Positions 43,259-54,825 of a DNA stretch of 64,000 bases are shown here, one piece after another. This DNA comes from Ornithorhynchus anatinus (lineage: Eukaryota; Chordata; Mammalia; Monotremata; Ornithorhynchidae): assembly GCF_004115215.2 (NCBI RefSeq), contig NC_041738.1, positions 14,540,669 to 14,604,668 on the forward strand, given 5' to 3'. Positions within the stretch are counted from its first letter, which is position 1. Each line of letters starts with the position of its first letter. Below the pieces are notes generated by a model. It saw nothing but the letters and a program-made list of their open reading frames with translations, did no database searches and had not been told where the DNA came from. The position numbers were made by a program, and so were the translations under genes.

Positions 43259-43798
43259 ATGGTCAACTGCTGTGGATCCGTCTGCTCCGACCTGAGCTGC
43301 GGAAGGGGCTGCTGCCAAGAGACCTGCTGTCAGCCCAGCTGCTGCTGCAGCCCTTGCTGCCCCCCGACCTGCTGCCAGACCACTTGCTGCAGAACCACCT
43401 GCTGCCACCCAACGTGCTGTGTGACCAGCTGTTGTCACCCGACCTGCTGCCGGCCCACTTGCTGCCGCCCAGTCTGCTGCGTGTCCACCTGCTGCAGGCC
43501 CTGCTGCCCCCAACCTTGCTACGTGTCTATCTGCTGCAGGCCCTGCTGCCCCCGTCCATGCTGTGTGTCCAGCTGCTGCAGACCCTGCTGCCCTCAACCC
43601 TGCTGTGTGCCTAGCTGCCGCCAGCCTTGCTGCCGCCCAACCTGCTGCCAAACTACTTGCTGCCAGACGACTTGCTGCCGCCCGACCTGCTGTGTGCCCA
43701 CCTGCTGCCAGCCTTGCTGCCGCCCAACTTGCTGCCAAACCACTTGCTGCAGAACCACCTGCTGCCGCCCTCCTTGCTGTGCATCATCTTGCTGCTGA
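43259..43798 (+). CDS. Keratin-associated protein, type A (KRTAP4-like), A7
   Basis: Intact 179-residue frame. The head reads [19 protein letters not shown], one serine codon shorter than other A genes, so the first cysteine pair is closer to the N-terminus. Body [20 protein letters not shown] repeats, end CCASSCC. ATG context CACCATGG as in the family. Partner of A6 in a divergent pair and first gene of the right plus-strand array. Predicted hair matrix protein. Confidence 0.93.
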   Translation: MVNCCGSVCSDLSCGRGCCQETCCQPSCCCSPCCPPTCCQTTCCRTTCCHPTCCVTSCCHPTCCRPTCCRPVCCVSTCCRPCCPQPCYVSICCRPCCPRPCCVSSCCRPCCPQPCCVPSCRQPCCRPTCCQTTCCQTTCCRPTCCVPTCCQPCCRPTCCQTTCCRTTCCRPPCCASSCC

Positions 43799-44251
43799 AC
43801 AACCTCCATTCCTACCAACTGCTTGTAACCGATGATCGTTCCCATGGAAGCTGAGTTCTCTGCCCTGCCTGAAACTGCCCGGGAGAAAGACTGTGCTACC
43901 TGCCTGCAAATAGCTGAGCCTCCTGACAACATTCTAGAACCCACAGTCCTCTTCACCATGGTATGAGGTCCAGCCTCCTACTTGACGGCCACCCTCTTCA
44001 ACCAGTGTAGACACCAGATTCCAAACCCCCAAAGCTCTCTGCCAAAATCCCAAAGGACATCTTTCTCTACGTCGTTTCGGGTGGCACCGTGATATTGTGT
44101 CAATCCAAAGAGGGACAAAGTATTGTCCCCTGGAAACCCATCCTGCCTGTGAAATACCTTTCTCATGGACCAGGATACAAAATGCTGAATCCTTCAACCT
44201 TGAAACACTGTCTTCACCTCTAGATCTTTATGCCTCTCTTGAACCCACTTT

Positions 44252-44257
44252 AATAAA
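44252..44257 (+). terminator. Poly(A) signal AATAAA of A7
   Basis: 454 bp past the stop. Confidence 0.8.
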
Positions 44258-44617
44258 ATTCCCCTTTTCAGCACAGAAATATCTTAGCATCACGAGTCTT
44301 TATTTTTTGAGTGTGTGTTCTTGATTCTTGGCCAAGCCCTATGATAAACCAGGTGCTAGAAGGCACACTTCAATGTTATCTGGTCCCTAAGTTCATCAAC
44401 CTTAAATGTTAATAGACAGTTAACCCAGCCCACACCAGGAGACTCAAAAGCACTGAGTATTGTGACTCCCTCCAACGTCAAAACTCATGAATTAGGTTCA
44501 AACCCTTAGCTGAGGGCAGCACTTGGAATGAGCTAGCAAAAAAGAAGAGGGAGTTAGATGAGGAAGAGAATCAATGAGCTGCCAGGAAGTTAATGGTGCA
44601 TTTAAGGATCCAGAGTG
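44258..44617 (+). other. A7 downstream flank, no gene
   Basis: Matches flanks downstream of A4 and A3 (for example CAGGTGCT near 44350). Nothing coding. Confidence 0.45.
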
Positions 44618-44843
44618 AGTGCTGAGTGACCTAGGACATGTCACTTAACTTCTCAGGGTCTCTGTTCCCTCATCTGCAAAATGGGGCATCAACAACTGCT
44701 TTCCCTCTTAATTAGACTGCGAGCCTCATGCAGGATCTGATTATCTTGTATCTACTCCAATATTCAGTACACTGCTTAACACATAGGAAGTCCTTAACAA
44801 ATACTATTATGATTATTACTGTTAGTGTCATTATTATTATTAT
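44618..44843 (+). mobile_element. Mon-1 SINE, 3' part, forward
   Basis: Body and ATT tail, head missing. Confidence 0.78.
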
Positions 44844-45247
44844 CCAGTAAGGGCTAAAAAGGAATTGATTCTCTTCTCGTTGAGGACCCTGACCATATTA
44901 CCCTTCACCTTTCCTGACACCAGGTAAGGAATGTTCCCAATGTGCTGAAATCACAGACCATTTGAATCTATGTCAAGAAGAAACCCCAGACCAGTGACAG
45001 TGTTCTTTATGTTTTTTTGGTTCCAATCTGCCATTTCTATCTGCTCTAAAAAACTCGATCCTTCCCTAATTGCTCTGTTTCCAGGGTATTGGGCATAGAA
45101 GCAATCCCAGACAATATAAAGCCTCATTTTAGACACACAAAGGCAGAGAATTTGTTCAATACATTCTTGCCAAGAGGCCGGGTTACATAGCACAGACATA
45201 GTCCATGCTGGCCTCATACCGCTCACAAAATTGTGTTCATCCCTCCA

Positions 45248-45520
45248 GAGAGGCAGCATGGCGTAGAGGATAGAACATGGGTCTGGAAGTCAGAAGGTCA
45301 TGGGTTCTATTCTCAGCTCAACCATTTGTCTGCTGTGTGGTCTTGGACAAGTCACTTCAATTCTTTGTGCCTTGGTTACCTCACCTAGAAAATGGGGATT
45401 GCGACTCTGAGCCCCAGGTGGGACAGGGATTTTGTCTAACCAATTTTCTTGTACCCACCCCAGCACTTAGTACAGTGCCCGGCACATAATTATTATAATC
45501 ATTATTATTATTATTATTAG
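45248..45520 (+). mobile_element. Mon-1 SINE, diverged, forward
   Basis: AGAGGCAGCATGGCGTAGAG head to ATTATTATT tail. Confidence 0.85.
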
Positions 45521-45705
45521 ATTGCTTGGCAGGGAAGCGGACCTCCTCTTTCAACAACAGCCTTCCACTCTGCAGAGCAGTTCATTCACCGTGATGATGG
45601 TCCAGCAGTGGAATCTTCCCCTGGTAGAAACTGGATTTCTACAGTACTCAGAGTCTGTTGTCTGAGCCCAAAAGTCCCGTGGTCAAGTGACAGACACATG
45701 TTCTG

Positions 45706-45965
45706 CAATAATAATGTTGGTATTTGTTAAGCGCTTACTATGTGCAGAGCTCTGTTCTAAGCGCTGGGGTAGATACAGGGTAATCAGGTTGTCCCAAGTG
45801 AGGCTCACACTTAATCCCCATTTTACAGATGAGAGAACTGAGGCACAGAGAAGTTAAATGATTTGCCCACAGTCACACAGCTGACAAGTGGCAGATCGGG
45901 GATTCGAACCCATGACCTCTGACTCCCAAGCCCGGGCTCTTTCCACTGAGCCACGCTGCTTCTCT
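45706..45965 (-). mobile_element. Mon-1 SINE, young, reverse
   Basis: Near consensus, inverted B box intact. Confidence 0.92.
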
Positions 45966-46104
45966 ATCAGGGAGGAAAGAAGCTGGCTGATGGGAAGTGA
46001 TTCCTCAGAGACAAGGGACCATAAGAATGTGATGTGGGAAGCCAAGAACTAATTGAATGACTCCCAGAGCCTCTGAAAAATACAATTGTCCTCCCGAAGG
46101 TGCT

Positions 46105-46216
46105 CATTCATTCATTCATTCAATAGTATTTATTGAGCGCTTACTATGTGCAGAGCACTGTACTAAGCGCTTGGAATGTACAATTCAGCAACAGATAGAG
46201 ACAATCCCTGTTCAGT
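46105..46216 (-). mobile_element. L2 3' end, reverse, in the B6 upstream region
   Basis: Inverted (TTCA)n tail and terminus, inserted just upstream of the B block. Confidence 0.82.
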
Positions 46217-46231
46217 ACATTTCATGGGCAA

Positions 46232-46282
46232 AAACTTAATTACTTTTTTATTAATTATGGTAAACTAGCACAGACTCACAAG
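46232..46282 (+). promoter_or_regulatory. Displaced type B block of the B6 pseudogene
   Basis: AAACTTAATTAC and TTATTAATTATGG remain, but the octamer-like part reads CTAGCA. A Mon-1 now separates it from the TATA remnant. Confidence 0.6.
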
Positions 46283-46324
46283 AAGTGATACTGCCTTTGC
46301 CCTACAGCAGCTCCCAGGGGAGTA

Positions 46325-46606
46325 CATAATAATAAAATAATAATAATAATGATGGCATTTGTTAAGTGCTTACTATGTGCCAAGCACTGTTCTAAGCCCT
46401 GGGGTAGATAAAGGGTAATCAGGTCCCTGTCCCACTTTGGGCTCACAGTCTTAATTTGCATTTTACAGATGGAGTAACTGGAGGCACAAGGAAGTGAAGT
46501 GACTTGCCCAAGGCCACACAGCAGACAAGTGGAGGAGCCAGGATTAGAACCCTTGACCTTCTGACACCTAGGCCTGCGCTCTATACACTATGCCACCCTG
46601 CTTCTC
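46325..46606 (-). mobile_element. Mon-1 SINE inserted in the B6 TATA region, reverse
   Basis: 5' flank GGGGAGTACATAA and 3' flank TTTATAAGACAGG together equal the TATA neighbourhood of B7 (GGGGAGTATATAAGACAGG). The SINE therefore split or duplicated the TATA box. Confidence 0.9.
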
Positions 46607-46693
46607 TTTATAAGACAGGCAGTGGGGCAAGGAAGCAGCCAAATATCAGAAATTTCTCCTTGCACATGAGTGACCATCACGTCCCCTACCACT

Positions 46694-46903
46694 GTGTCCT
46701 ACAACTGCTGCTTCACAAGCTTCTGTGGCTTTCCAAGTTTCTCCCTATGTGGGTACTGCCAGCCTTGTTGCCCCCCAGCTTGCTGTATGTCTACCTGCTG
46801 CAGGCCCTGTTGTCCCCCACCATGCCGCCCTACCTGCTGCCAAACCACGTGCTGCCGGACAACTTGTTACCGCCCTACTTGCAGCCCATCATCTTGCCAT
46901 TGA
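46694..46903 (+). pseudogene. Type B KRTAP pseudogene B6 (start codon lost, body shortened)
   Basis: The frame reads VSYNCCFTSFCGFPSFSLCG, where the family ATG is GTG (46694-46696). No other in-frame ATG precedes the head. The open frame runs 69 residues to the family stop, having lost about 50 residues of repeats between CCPPPC and RPTCCQTT. It ends SPSSCH. A Mon-1 has landed in the TATA region, and the poly(A) signal position (47573-47578) reads AGCAAA. Four independent lesions make it clearly dead. Its LCGYC shares the extra Gly with B3. Confidence 0.87.
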
Positions 46904-47994
46904 GCATCCTGCCCCACAAAGAGCTGCTTCCAATCCAAGACCCCATCAGTGGTTCCTGGCATTTTGGGGGGCAGTTCAGGAGCTCCCCGCTGCTGCCCTA
47001 CACGTCTCAAGAGCCCCATGTGGAACCTTAGTCCCAGAACTAGATGGGCTTCACTTTAAACTCTGGTTCCCCTCATTCACAGAATCTCTCATGAGATCCT
47101 CAACCACTTCTTCATCTCACCTGACATCTCAAATCTCTTCATGACATCTTATGAAGAACATGGACAATGGAGGAGAGCTTTTTCTGCTCCTTTCACTTCT
47201 CTTTAATAATGTTGGTATTTGTTGGTATTTGTTAAGCGCTTACTATGTGCAGAGCACTGTTCTAAGCACTGGGGTAGACATAGGGGAATCAGGTTGTCCC
47301 ATGTGGGGCTCACAGACTTAATCCCCATTTTACAGATGAGGTCACTGAGGCACAGAGAAGTTAAGTGACTTGCCCACAGTCACACAGCTGACAAGTGGCA
47401 GAGCTGGGATTCGAACTCATGAGCCCTGACTCCAAAGCCCGTGCTCTTCCACTGTGCCGGCTTTAAGTTGTCCACAAGGTTGCAGGAAACTCTTTCCTCT
47501 GAGCCTGTAATGATTTAATCCCTTTGATCGCTCCCTCTCACTTTTTCAGGCTTGGCTGCCTGGCTGCTCTCTAGCAAAATTTCCCATCGGTGATGTAAAA
47601 ATATCCTGGCATCTCTGGTTGTTATTCCTTGAATGCTTCTCTTTAGTTTCTCACCAGATATGCCCCTGACTAGAATTCTGCCATGACTACATTTTTCAGT
47701 TTCCTGGCACGGCCTGCAGGCCCATGCTACAATGCTCAGCTCCCCGGATACCATTCATAAAAGCTGTTACTGATGAAGATTGTGGTTTTGATCATGATGA
47801 TGAGGGATGGCTGACCTAGGAGCCTGCTAAAAGGACAGAACAAGCATCACTTCAACCTGATCATCGGCCCAAACTAACCACTCTCCTGCAACCATTCCTT
47901 AAAGTGCAGCCAAATGTAGTAACCCAAGTTAGGTACGCAGATGCGACCAGCAAGACCTTCCTGGAATGAAATAGCATCAGATTCACCCCCGTGA
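46904..47994 (+). other. 3' UTR relic and downstream flank of B6
   Basis: Matches the B7 3' UTR up to CAAAATTTCCCATC at 47576, with AATAAA decayed to AGCAAA. The flank beyond has a short GAT run near 47797-47806. A Mon-1 lies inside. Confidence 0.6.
47204..47459 (-). mobile_element. Mon-1 SINE, young, reverse
   Basis: Near consensus, with a duplicated TTGGTATTTGT start. Confidence 0.9.
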
Positions 47995-48200
47995 CACCCC
48001 TTTATTCACCCCTCCTCTAACCACACAGCACTTATGTACATTCGCATAATTTATTTATGTATGTTAACCTCCGCCTTCCCCTCTAGACTGTAAGTATTGT
48101 GGGCAGAGAACGTATCGATCAACTCTGTTATATTGCACTCTCCCAAGCCTTACTAGTGCTCTGCACACAGTAAGAGCTTAATAAATACCTTTGATGAGGA
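47995..48200 (+). mobile_element. L2 3' end, forward
   Basis: TTTATTTATGTATGTTAACC to AATAAATACCTTTGATGAGG. Confidence 0.8.
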
Positions 48201-48206
48201 GGGTTA

Positions 48207-48210
48207 TAAC

Positions 48211-48250
<40 letters not shown>

Positions 48251-48251
48251 G
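48207..48251 (+). repeat. (GAT)n microsatellite, about 14 units
   Basis: Uninterrupted GAT triplets except one GGT near the end, directly downstream of an L2 tail. Confidence 0.9.
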
Positions 48252-48437
48252 TGATCACTACCCTTTCCGACAGTAGGCAAGCAAGATTCCCAATGTTCTG
48301 GCATCAGAGACTGTTTGGATCTCTGTTGCAAGTAGAAACCCTTCCAGGTTTTCCAGAATGATCCCAACACTTAGTCTGCCAGATGGGTGACATCGTACAT
48401 TAGGCCTTCTTTTCCTTCGGCTGCCGTTTCTACCTGC

Positions 48438-48502
48438 ACCTGAGCTCTTAGGACAGTGCTCTGCACACAGTAAGCACTCAATAAATACGATAGGTTGGTT
48501 GA
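48438..48502 (+). mobile_element. L2 3'-end scrap, forward
   Basis: CTCAATAAATACGATAGG with a TTGG tail. Confidence 0.7.
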
Positions 48503-49407
48503 TATGAAATTAACAGGGCTGTGCTCTCCAAGAATGTCTCTTGCGTTCACACAGGTCACGGTACAACCTGCAATTTCAACAAGGGAGGATTCAGAGAGAG
48601 TCAGAAGCCAAGAGAAGGATCAGACCCATGGGCCCATCTTGTCAGCTGCTTCCCTCTCCTTTGATAAATCTACTCCAGAACTGAACCCCGCTGAAGAGCA
48701 GTAGTATGCCAAGGTATCCAGGGAATCAACTCAGCTTGGTTCACACTCAGTTTTTCTTTTTGATGGGGAAGCGGGGGAGGGTCTTTATCCTCTCCATTGC
48801 ACTGACTAAATCACAGGCATTCCTTGCCAACAGGGAACTGGGGGAGGAGCTGCTGAGAATTCTGGCTAACCTGACACTAACGTGTCCAAATCAATCGGCT
48901 TTTTGCTCTGTACATATCATCCGGCCGATCTAATGTCCTGCAGCCTCAAGTCAATTGGCCAGAGGCTAAAGGAATGGATGCAAGCTGGCAAGTTCTCTTT
49001 CAGGATCCTGAGAAGCTGACATCACTCACTCAGCCACCTCCTTCCTCATGATTCCCTAGTGACTCCCAACTGAGAGCCCTTCAGTCTGCCCTTCCGGCTT
49101 TCCCACAACCATCATTCCTTCTTCCTTTGATCCTGAATATTTCCCCATCATGGGGACCTTCACCCCATGTGACCCAGATGGGTCACAAAGTGGACTCCAC
49201 ACAAGGAAGAGAGAGAAAGTGATGTCAGGTCACACAGTCACCTGACAGGACAATGGTTGACGGTGGCGGGAAAATCGCTAAAGTGAGAAGACATTCCATA
49301 GGAGAAGGGGAAGTTGACAACTGGTCCTTGGGAAACAAGGGCCGATTAGCTGTTACCAAGGTACCCACAAAAGATCATCATTTCCCTGGACCTGACCACA
49401 GCTCCTT
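48503..49407 (+). other. A8 upstream flank, no gene
   Basis: Matches the A7 and A9 upstream flanks. No gene. Confidence 0.5.
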
Positions 49408-49501
49408 GTTAAAACCTTAATTGCCAATCAGCTTGTTGCTTTCCAACTTGCCCCGTTGTTGGTCACTGGGCCATCACTCACCTCCAAAACAGAGTATATA
49501 A
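49408..49501 (+). promoter_or_regulatory. A8 promoter: conserved A block and TATA box
   Basis: Block 49408-49452 with CCTTAATTGCCAATCAGC. TATATAA at 49495-49501, 91 bp before the ATG. Confidence 0.73.
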
Positions 49502-49585
49502 GGAGCACAGGATGCAAGGAGGAATTCAAACTTGGGAATCTCCTCCTCCTCTGAAACAACACCAGACCCTGAACTAACCGACACC

Positions 49586-50173
49586 ATGGTCAACTCCTGC
49601 TGTGGATCCGTCTGCTCTGACCTGAGCTGCGGAAGAGGCTGCTGCCAAGAGACCTGTTGTCAGCCTAGTTGCTGCTGCAGCCCTTGCTGCCCACCGACCT
49701 GTTGCCAGACCACTTGCTGCAGAACCACCTGCTGCCGCCCAACATGCTGTGTGACCAGCTGCTGCCGCCCGACCTGCTGCAGGCCCACTTGCTGTCAGTC
49801 GGTCTGCTGCCAACCCACTTGCTGCCGCCCAACATGCTGCGTGTCTACCTGCTGCAGGCCCTGCTGCCCCCGACCTTGCTGCGTGTCCACCTGCTGCAGG
49901 CCCTGCTGTCCCAGGCCCTGCTGCCCCCGACCTTGCTGTGTGACTAGCTGCTGCCAACCCTGCTGTCGCCCAGCCTGCTGTGTGCCTAGCTGCTGCCAGC
50001 CTTGCTGCCGCCCAACATGCTGCCAAACCACTTGCTGCCGAACAACTTGCTGCCGTCCGACCTGCTGTGTGCCCAGCTGCTGCCAGCCTTGCTGCCGCCC
50101 GGCTTGCTGCCAAACCACTTGCTGCAGAACCACCTGCTGCCGCCCTACTTGCTGTACATCATCTTGCTGCTGA
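49586..50173 (+). CDS. Keratin-associated protein, type A (KRTAP4-like), A8
   Basis: Intact 195-residue frame with head [20 protein letters not shown] and body repeats including [20 protein letters not shown] and two [11 protein letters not shown] modules. It ends CCTSSCC. The upstream in-frame codons lack an ATG, so the family ATG is used. Very close to A9 in the first 60 and last 60 residues; they differ by a 14-residue repeat block in the middle. Predicted hair cortex matrix protein. Confidence 0.94.
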   Translation: MVNSCCGSVCSDLSCGRGCCQETCCQPSCCCSPCCPPTCCQTTCCRTTCCRPTCCVTSCCRPTCCRPTCCQSVCCQPTCCRPTCCVSTCCRPCCPRPCCVSTCCRPCCPRPCCPRPCCVTSCCQPCCRPACCVPSCCQPCCRPTCCQTTCCRTTCCRPTCCVPSCCQPCCRPACCQTTCCRTTCCRPTCCTSSCC

Positions 50174-50624
50174 ACCATCTCCCCTCCCATCAGCACTTGC
50201 AACCAATGACCATCCACACAGTGCCCAAGTTCACCGGCCTCCTGAAGCCACCCAGGAGAAAGACTGTGCTGCCTTCCCACCCTGAATCAAACTGCCTGAC
50301 ATCAACATGATACCCACAATCTTCGGCTCCATGGAACAAGGCCCTGGCTCCAACTTAACGACTGCCCTCAATCGCAGTGGACACCTACTTCCAAACAGAG
50401 CCGAAATCATAGGTCAAAAGCCTGGAAGACATCTCATTCTCCCCATCCTCTGCCTGGCACATTGAGAGCCTGTCAATCCAAAGAGGGACAAGGAAGTGTC
50501 CTGTATTGGCAGCCATCCACTCTGTGAAATCCCTGCCTCATCCTTTGATTACCGAATCCTTCAAGCATGAAACACTCTCTTCCCCTCCAGATCTTCATCT
50601 GTATCTTGACCCCACTTTCTTCTA

Positions 50625-50630
50625 ATTAAA
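50625..50630 (+). terminator. Variant poly(A) signal ATTAAA of A8
   Basis: 452 bp past the stop. The family AATAAA reads ATTAAA here, the second most common mammalian signal. Confidence 0.7.
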
Positions 50631-50769
50631 TTTCCCTTCCCAGCACAGAAATACCTTGGCATTGTGAATTTTTATTTTTTGAGTGTTTGTCCTCGATTCC
50701 TGCCTCATGCTAAACCAGGTGATTGAGGGTATGTCCCAACATCACCTGATCCTTATACACCTTGAAGTT

Positions 50770-50838
50770 TAATAATAATAAGAATTATGATGGTATTTGT
50801 TAAGCCCTCATTATGTGCCAAGCATTGTTCTAAGTGCC
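50770..50838 (-). mobile_element. Mon-1 SINE 3' fragment, reverse
   Basis: Inverted TAA tail and first part of the body only. Confidence 0.7.
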
Positions 50839-52472
50839 GCACTTCACTGGTAGGTGGGCAGAGCAGCTAACTCAGTTCACATCGTGAGATTCAAAGTCCT
50901 TGACACTTGCTATCACTCTCCAATCGCAAAACTCATGAATGTCATGTCAGTCACTTAGCTGATGTCGCTACTTGGAACAAAGCTGTTAATGGAGGATTAG
51001 GAAAAGGGAGGGGTGGGCTAGGTAGGGAAGGGACTCCATGAACCATCAGGATGAGCATTCTCCACTTCAGGGTCCAGAAAGCCAGGGCCAGAAAATAAGA
51101 CTCCCTCGGTAGAGTTGGCTGGGCTTCCTCCAGGAAGGGCCGTGATGAGCAGGAAGAAATAGAACGGGGGCATCTGCAAATTAGGAAAATCCTCCTGCTC
51201 CACTGTAGAAGAACTTGAGGGGAATTCCAGTTTGGTGAAAGTCAACATCTTTCTTGAAAAGGCATTTATTCATGGCTTTCTTTTACGAACTGTTGCTGAA
51301 AGAGCCCACTGCTTTGGGTTATATGTATCCTGAAACCAAAGGGGTTACAGAGCCTCCCGTGTACTTATTTTACTGCAACCAAAATGCTTCACTGTTTGTC
51401 TTCTTAACCAGAAACTAATTAAAATGGTTAAGATCTCTCACTGCTAGAGTACAAGGGATCAGGTTGTGAGGGAGACTCTCAGTCTTTGGGGATAGTCATT
51501 GTAAGGTAGAGCAGAAAAGCAAAAGAGAATCTTCTCAGAGCCACCAACTGCTGGAATTGGGATTGGCCAGCTGGACTGCAAACTTCTAGGGCACAAATCA
51601 GAAAGTCCTAGGTTTGTGGCAGTAATGAAAGAGGTGAATTCTTGAAGACCGAGTCATTCAAATCCCTGGCAATGATTCTTTGATTCAAGGACCCTTGGGA
51701 ATCTTAGTTCTCTTTCAAGTGACTTCATGAGTTACTTTGGCAAGCAGGAGAGAAAGAAGGTCACTTTAATTGACTCTACTGATTCCCATTTCTATGGAAG
51801 ATGACACGCAGGAGGTGCATAGGGATTTCAAGACCACTGAAGTCTCACTTCAAAGAAGGCAATCCAGGAACAATGAGGCAGGTCTCCAAATCCCCACCAA
51901 ACCACAGCTTCCTAGATTTTCCCATGACTTCCAGAGCCCTAGGCTCATTTCCCCAGATAGGCTCTATAACTGGGCGGGTGAAAGACAGCTGGCTTTCTCT
52001 TGCTTCCTGGGACACCATATAGGATGAAGGTTATAATTCTGTCGTTTAGAAAGGAATTGTTCCTCTGCTTGGCCAGGACCATGAAAATTCAGATCACCTC
52101 CTTTCCCAACAGCAGTAGAGGACTAATTCCCAATGTATTGGGATCACAGACACATTTGAATCCCTGTCAAGAGTAGAATTGCTTCCAAGTTCTCCAGCTG
52201 ATCACACCACTTTGTCTGCCAGACTGGTGTCATCATTCTTTAAGACTTTTAGCCTCAACCTGATATTTCTACTTTTTCCTCAAAATCAGTCTCCCTCACC
52301 CCCCAGATTGCTCTATTTCTGGGTCTACTGGATGGAGAAGTGATCCTGTACTATTAATAGGCTCATTTTGGTGAAACCAAGGCAAACATTTAGGCCAATA
52401 CATTCTTGCCCAGGAGCCAGAGTTATGTAGCTCAGACCCAATCCTCTCTGTTCTCCCACAGTCCACAAAAAA
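50839..52472. other. A8-B7 intergenic flank, no gene
   Basis: Includes the B-unit upstream flank (compare 4270-5060 inverted). Several 60-85 codon frames occur, none shared with paralogous flanks. Confidence 0.45.
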
Positions 52473-52738
52473 GATACAATGTGGCCTAATGGATAGAGCA
52501 CAGTCTGGCAGTCCAAAGGACCTGGATTCTAATTCTGGCTCTGCCACCTATCTGTTATGTGACCTTGGCCAAGTCACTTTACTTCTCTATGCCTCAGTTT
52601 CCTCATCTCTAAATGGGGATTAAGACTGTGAGGCCCAAGTGGGACATGGATGGTGGACAACCTGATTAACTACTATCTACCCCAATGCTTAGTACCATGC
52701 CTGGCACATAGTAAATACTTAACAAATTCCACTAAAAA
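52473..52738 (+). mobile_element. Mon-1 SINE, diverged, forward
   Basis: Head GATACAATGTGGCCTAATGG to a CACTAAAAAGA tail. Confidence 0.82.
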
Positions 52739-52893
52739 GATCAGGCCCATCCCCTGCTAAAATTACCTGGAAGAGAATCTGTCCTTCTCTTTCACCAGCA
52801 GACTCCTAACCTGCCAGACAGATCATTCATCCTGATGATGTCCCACCAGTAGGAATTTCCCCCAGTAGAAATGGGGACCTACATTACTCAGTG

Positions 52894-53174
52894 CAGGAAG
52901 CAGCATTGCCTATTAGGTAGAGCACGGGCATGGGACTCAGCAGGATGTGGGTTCCAATCGCTTGTCTGCTGTGTGACCTCGGGCAGGTCACTTAACTTCT
53001 CTCTGCCTTAGTTACTGCAGCTGTGAAATCGGAATTAAGACTGTGAACCCCTTGTGGGGCAGGGACTGTGTCCAACCTGATTTGTTTGTGTCTACCTCAG
53101 TGCTTAGTACAGTGCCTGGCACATAGTAAGCACATAACAAATACCACAATTATTATTATTATTATCATTATTAT
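52894..53174 (+). mobile_element. Mon-1 SINE, forward
   Basis: Head GGAAGCAGCATTGCC to ATTATTATTATT tail. Confidence 0.85.
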
Positions 53175-53381
53175 AGTGTGTCACCTGAGTCCAATAGTCA
53201 GGTGGTCATGTGACAGACCCATGGCCCAAGGTTGGGTAGGGAAGAAGCCGGCTGATGGGAAATGATGTTCCTCAGAGGAAAAGAATGTGATCTGGGAAGC
53301 CACGATCTGATTGGATGATTCTCAGTGCTCTTGGGAAGTACAGTATTCCTCCTCAGGAGAATCAGGAAATTTCATGGGGAA

Positions 53382-53478
53382 ATACCTAGTTCTCCTTTTA
53401 TTAATTACAGTAAATGAGGACACAATCACAAGGACATGATCCTGCTCTCACCACAGCAGTCCCCAGGGGAGTATATAA
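53382..53478 (+). promoter_or_regulatory. B7 promoter: diverged AT-rich block and TATA box
   Basis: Block 53382-53435 keeps TTTTATTAATTACAGTAAA but lacks the octamer-like element. TATATAA at 53472-53478, 86 bp before the ATG. Confidence 0.68.
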
Positions 53479-53557
53479 GACAGGTTTAGGGCCCTAGAGG
53501 CAGCCAAAAATCAGCAACTTTTCCTGCACCTGAAGACCTATCACAATCCCTGCCACC

Positions 53558-53917
53558 ATGACCTGCAACTGCTGCTCCACAAGCTTCTGTGGCTTCCCAA
53601 GATTCTCCCTGTGCTGCCAGCCTTGCTGCCGCCCAGCTTGCTGTGTGTCTACCTGCTGCAGGCCCTGTTGTCCCCCGCCATGCTGCGGGTCCAGCTGCTG
53701 CCAGCCTTGCTGCCGCCCTTCCTGCTGCCTGTCTAGCTGCTGCAGGCCCTGCTGCCCCCGACCCTGCTGTGTGCCCAGCTGCTGCCAGCCTTGCTGCCCC
53801 CCAACCTGCTGCCAAACCACATGTTGCCAGACAACTTGTTGCCGCCCAACGTGCTGCGTGTCCCCTTGCTGCCAGCCTTGCTGCCGCCCTACTTGTGGCC
53901 CATCATGTTGTTGGTGA
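53558..53917 (+). CDS. Keratin-associated protein, type B, B7
   Basis: Intact 119-residue frame. The head [20 protein letters not shown] has Thr instead of Ala at residue 2. Body repeats as in B4 with [10 protein letters not shown] near residue 85-95, and the end is CGPSCCW. TATA and poly(A) signals are present. It lies between A8 and A9 in the right plus-strand array. Predicted ultrahigh-sulfur matrix protein of hair. Confidence 0.93.
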   Translation: MTCNCCSTSFCGFPRFSLCCQPCCRPACCVSTCCRPCCPPPCCGSSCCQPCCRPSCCLSSCCRPCCPRPCCVPSCCQPCCPPTCCQTTCCQTTCCRPTCCVSPCCQPCCRPTCGPSCCW

Positions 53918-54271
53918 GCATCCCGCCTGGCAACCAACCGCTTCCAGTCCATGACCCCCACTTGAATTCCCGGTATTCCCTGCTGCTGCTCTTCTCGCCA
54001 CCAGAGACCCATGGGGAATCTGCAGTTCCAGACCTGGAATGGCCTTTGCTCTAACCTCTGTCCCTCATCACAACCTCCCACATGCAACCCTCAACCACCA
54101 CTTCATCTCACCTAGAATCTCGCAAGGAAAAAGGGCAGTGTAGGAGAACTTTATCTGCCCCTTTTGCTTCTCCTTAAGGAATCGCCCACCCAGGTTCCAG
54201 TGAACTTAATCCTCTGAGCCTACAATGTCTTCCGCATTCTCACTTCTTTGTATTTTTCTACATATTTCCCT

Positions 54272-54277
54272 AATAAA
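54272..54277 (+). terminator. Poly(A) signal AATAAA of B7
   Basis: 355 bp past the stop, in CCCTAATAAAATTTCCCATC. Confidence 0.82.
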
Positions 54278-54409
54278 ATTTCCCATCCCTGGGCTAACAA
54301 GATCCTGACATTTTTGGTAGCTGTTTCTTGAGTGCTTGTCTTCAATTTCTGGCCAACCATGCCCTCAAGTAGAGTTCAGAGATGGTCACATCTTTCTCTT
54401 CTTGGGCAT

Positions 54410-54825
54410 GATCACATAATCATACCTCCTCCAAGAGGCCAAGCACTTAATACAGTGTTCTGCACACAGTAAGTGCTCAATAAATATGAATAATGAAGAT
54501 GATGATGATGAGGCCTTTCCTGACATTGTCCTCATTTCTCCCATTCAGCCTCCCACTGACTTTGCTTTCTACATATGCACTTGGATCTTTATGTCTTGAG
54601 AACTTGATATTCACTCTACCTTCGACATCCCAGCATTTAATTACATATCCCTAAACTCTCCTATTCCCCTATCAATAATTTATTTTAATGTCAGTCTTCT
54701 ACTCTAGATTGTAAGTTCTTTGTGGGCAGAAAAACTTTCTACCAACTTAACCGATTGTTCTCTCCCAAGGACTTAGTACTGTGCTCAGCACTCAGTAAAT
54801 ACCACTGACTGATTAACTGATGATC
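54410..54825 (+). mobile_element. L2 3' ends, two adjoining pieces, forward
   Basis: A terminus at 54450-54490, then a second copy ending at about 54825. A GAT run lies at 54498-54512. Confidence 0.72.

Noticed and set aside
48128-48370. Frame with a polyhistidine run
   Set aside because: The histidines are the reverse reading of the (GAT)n microsatellite.
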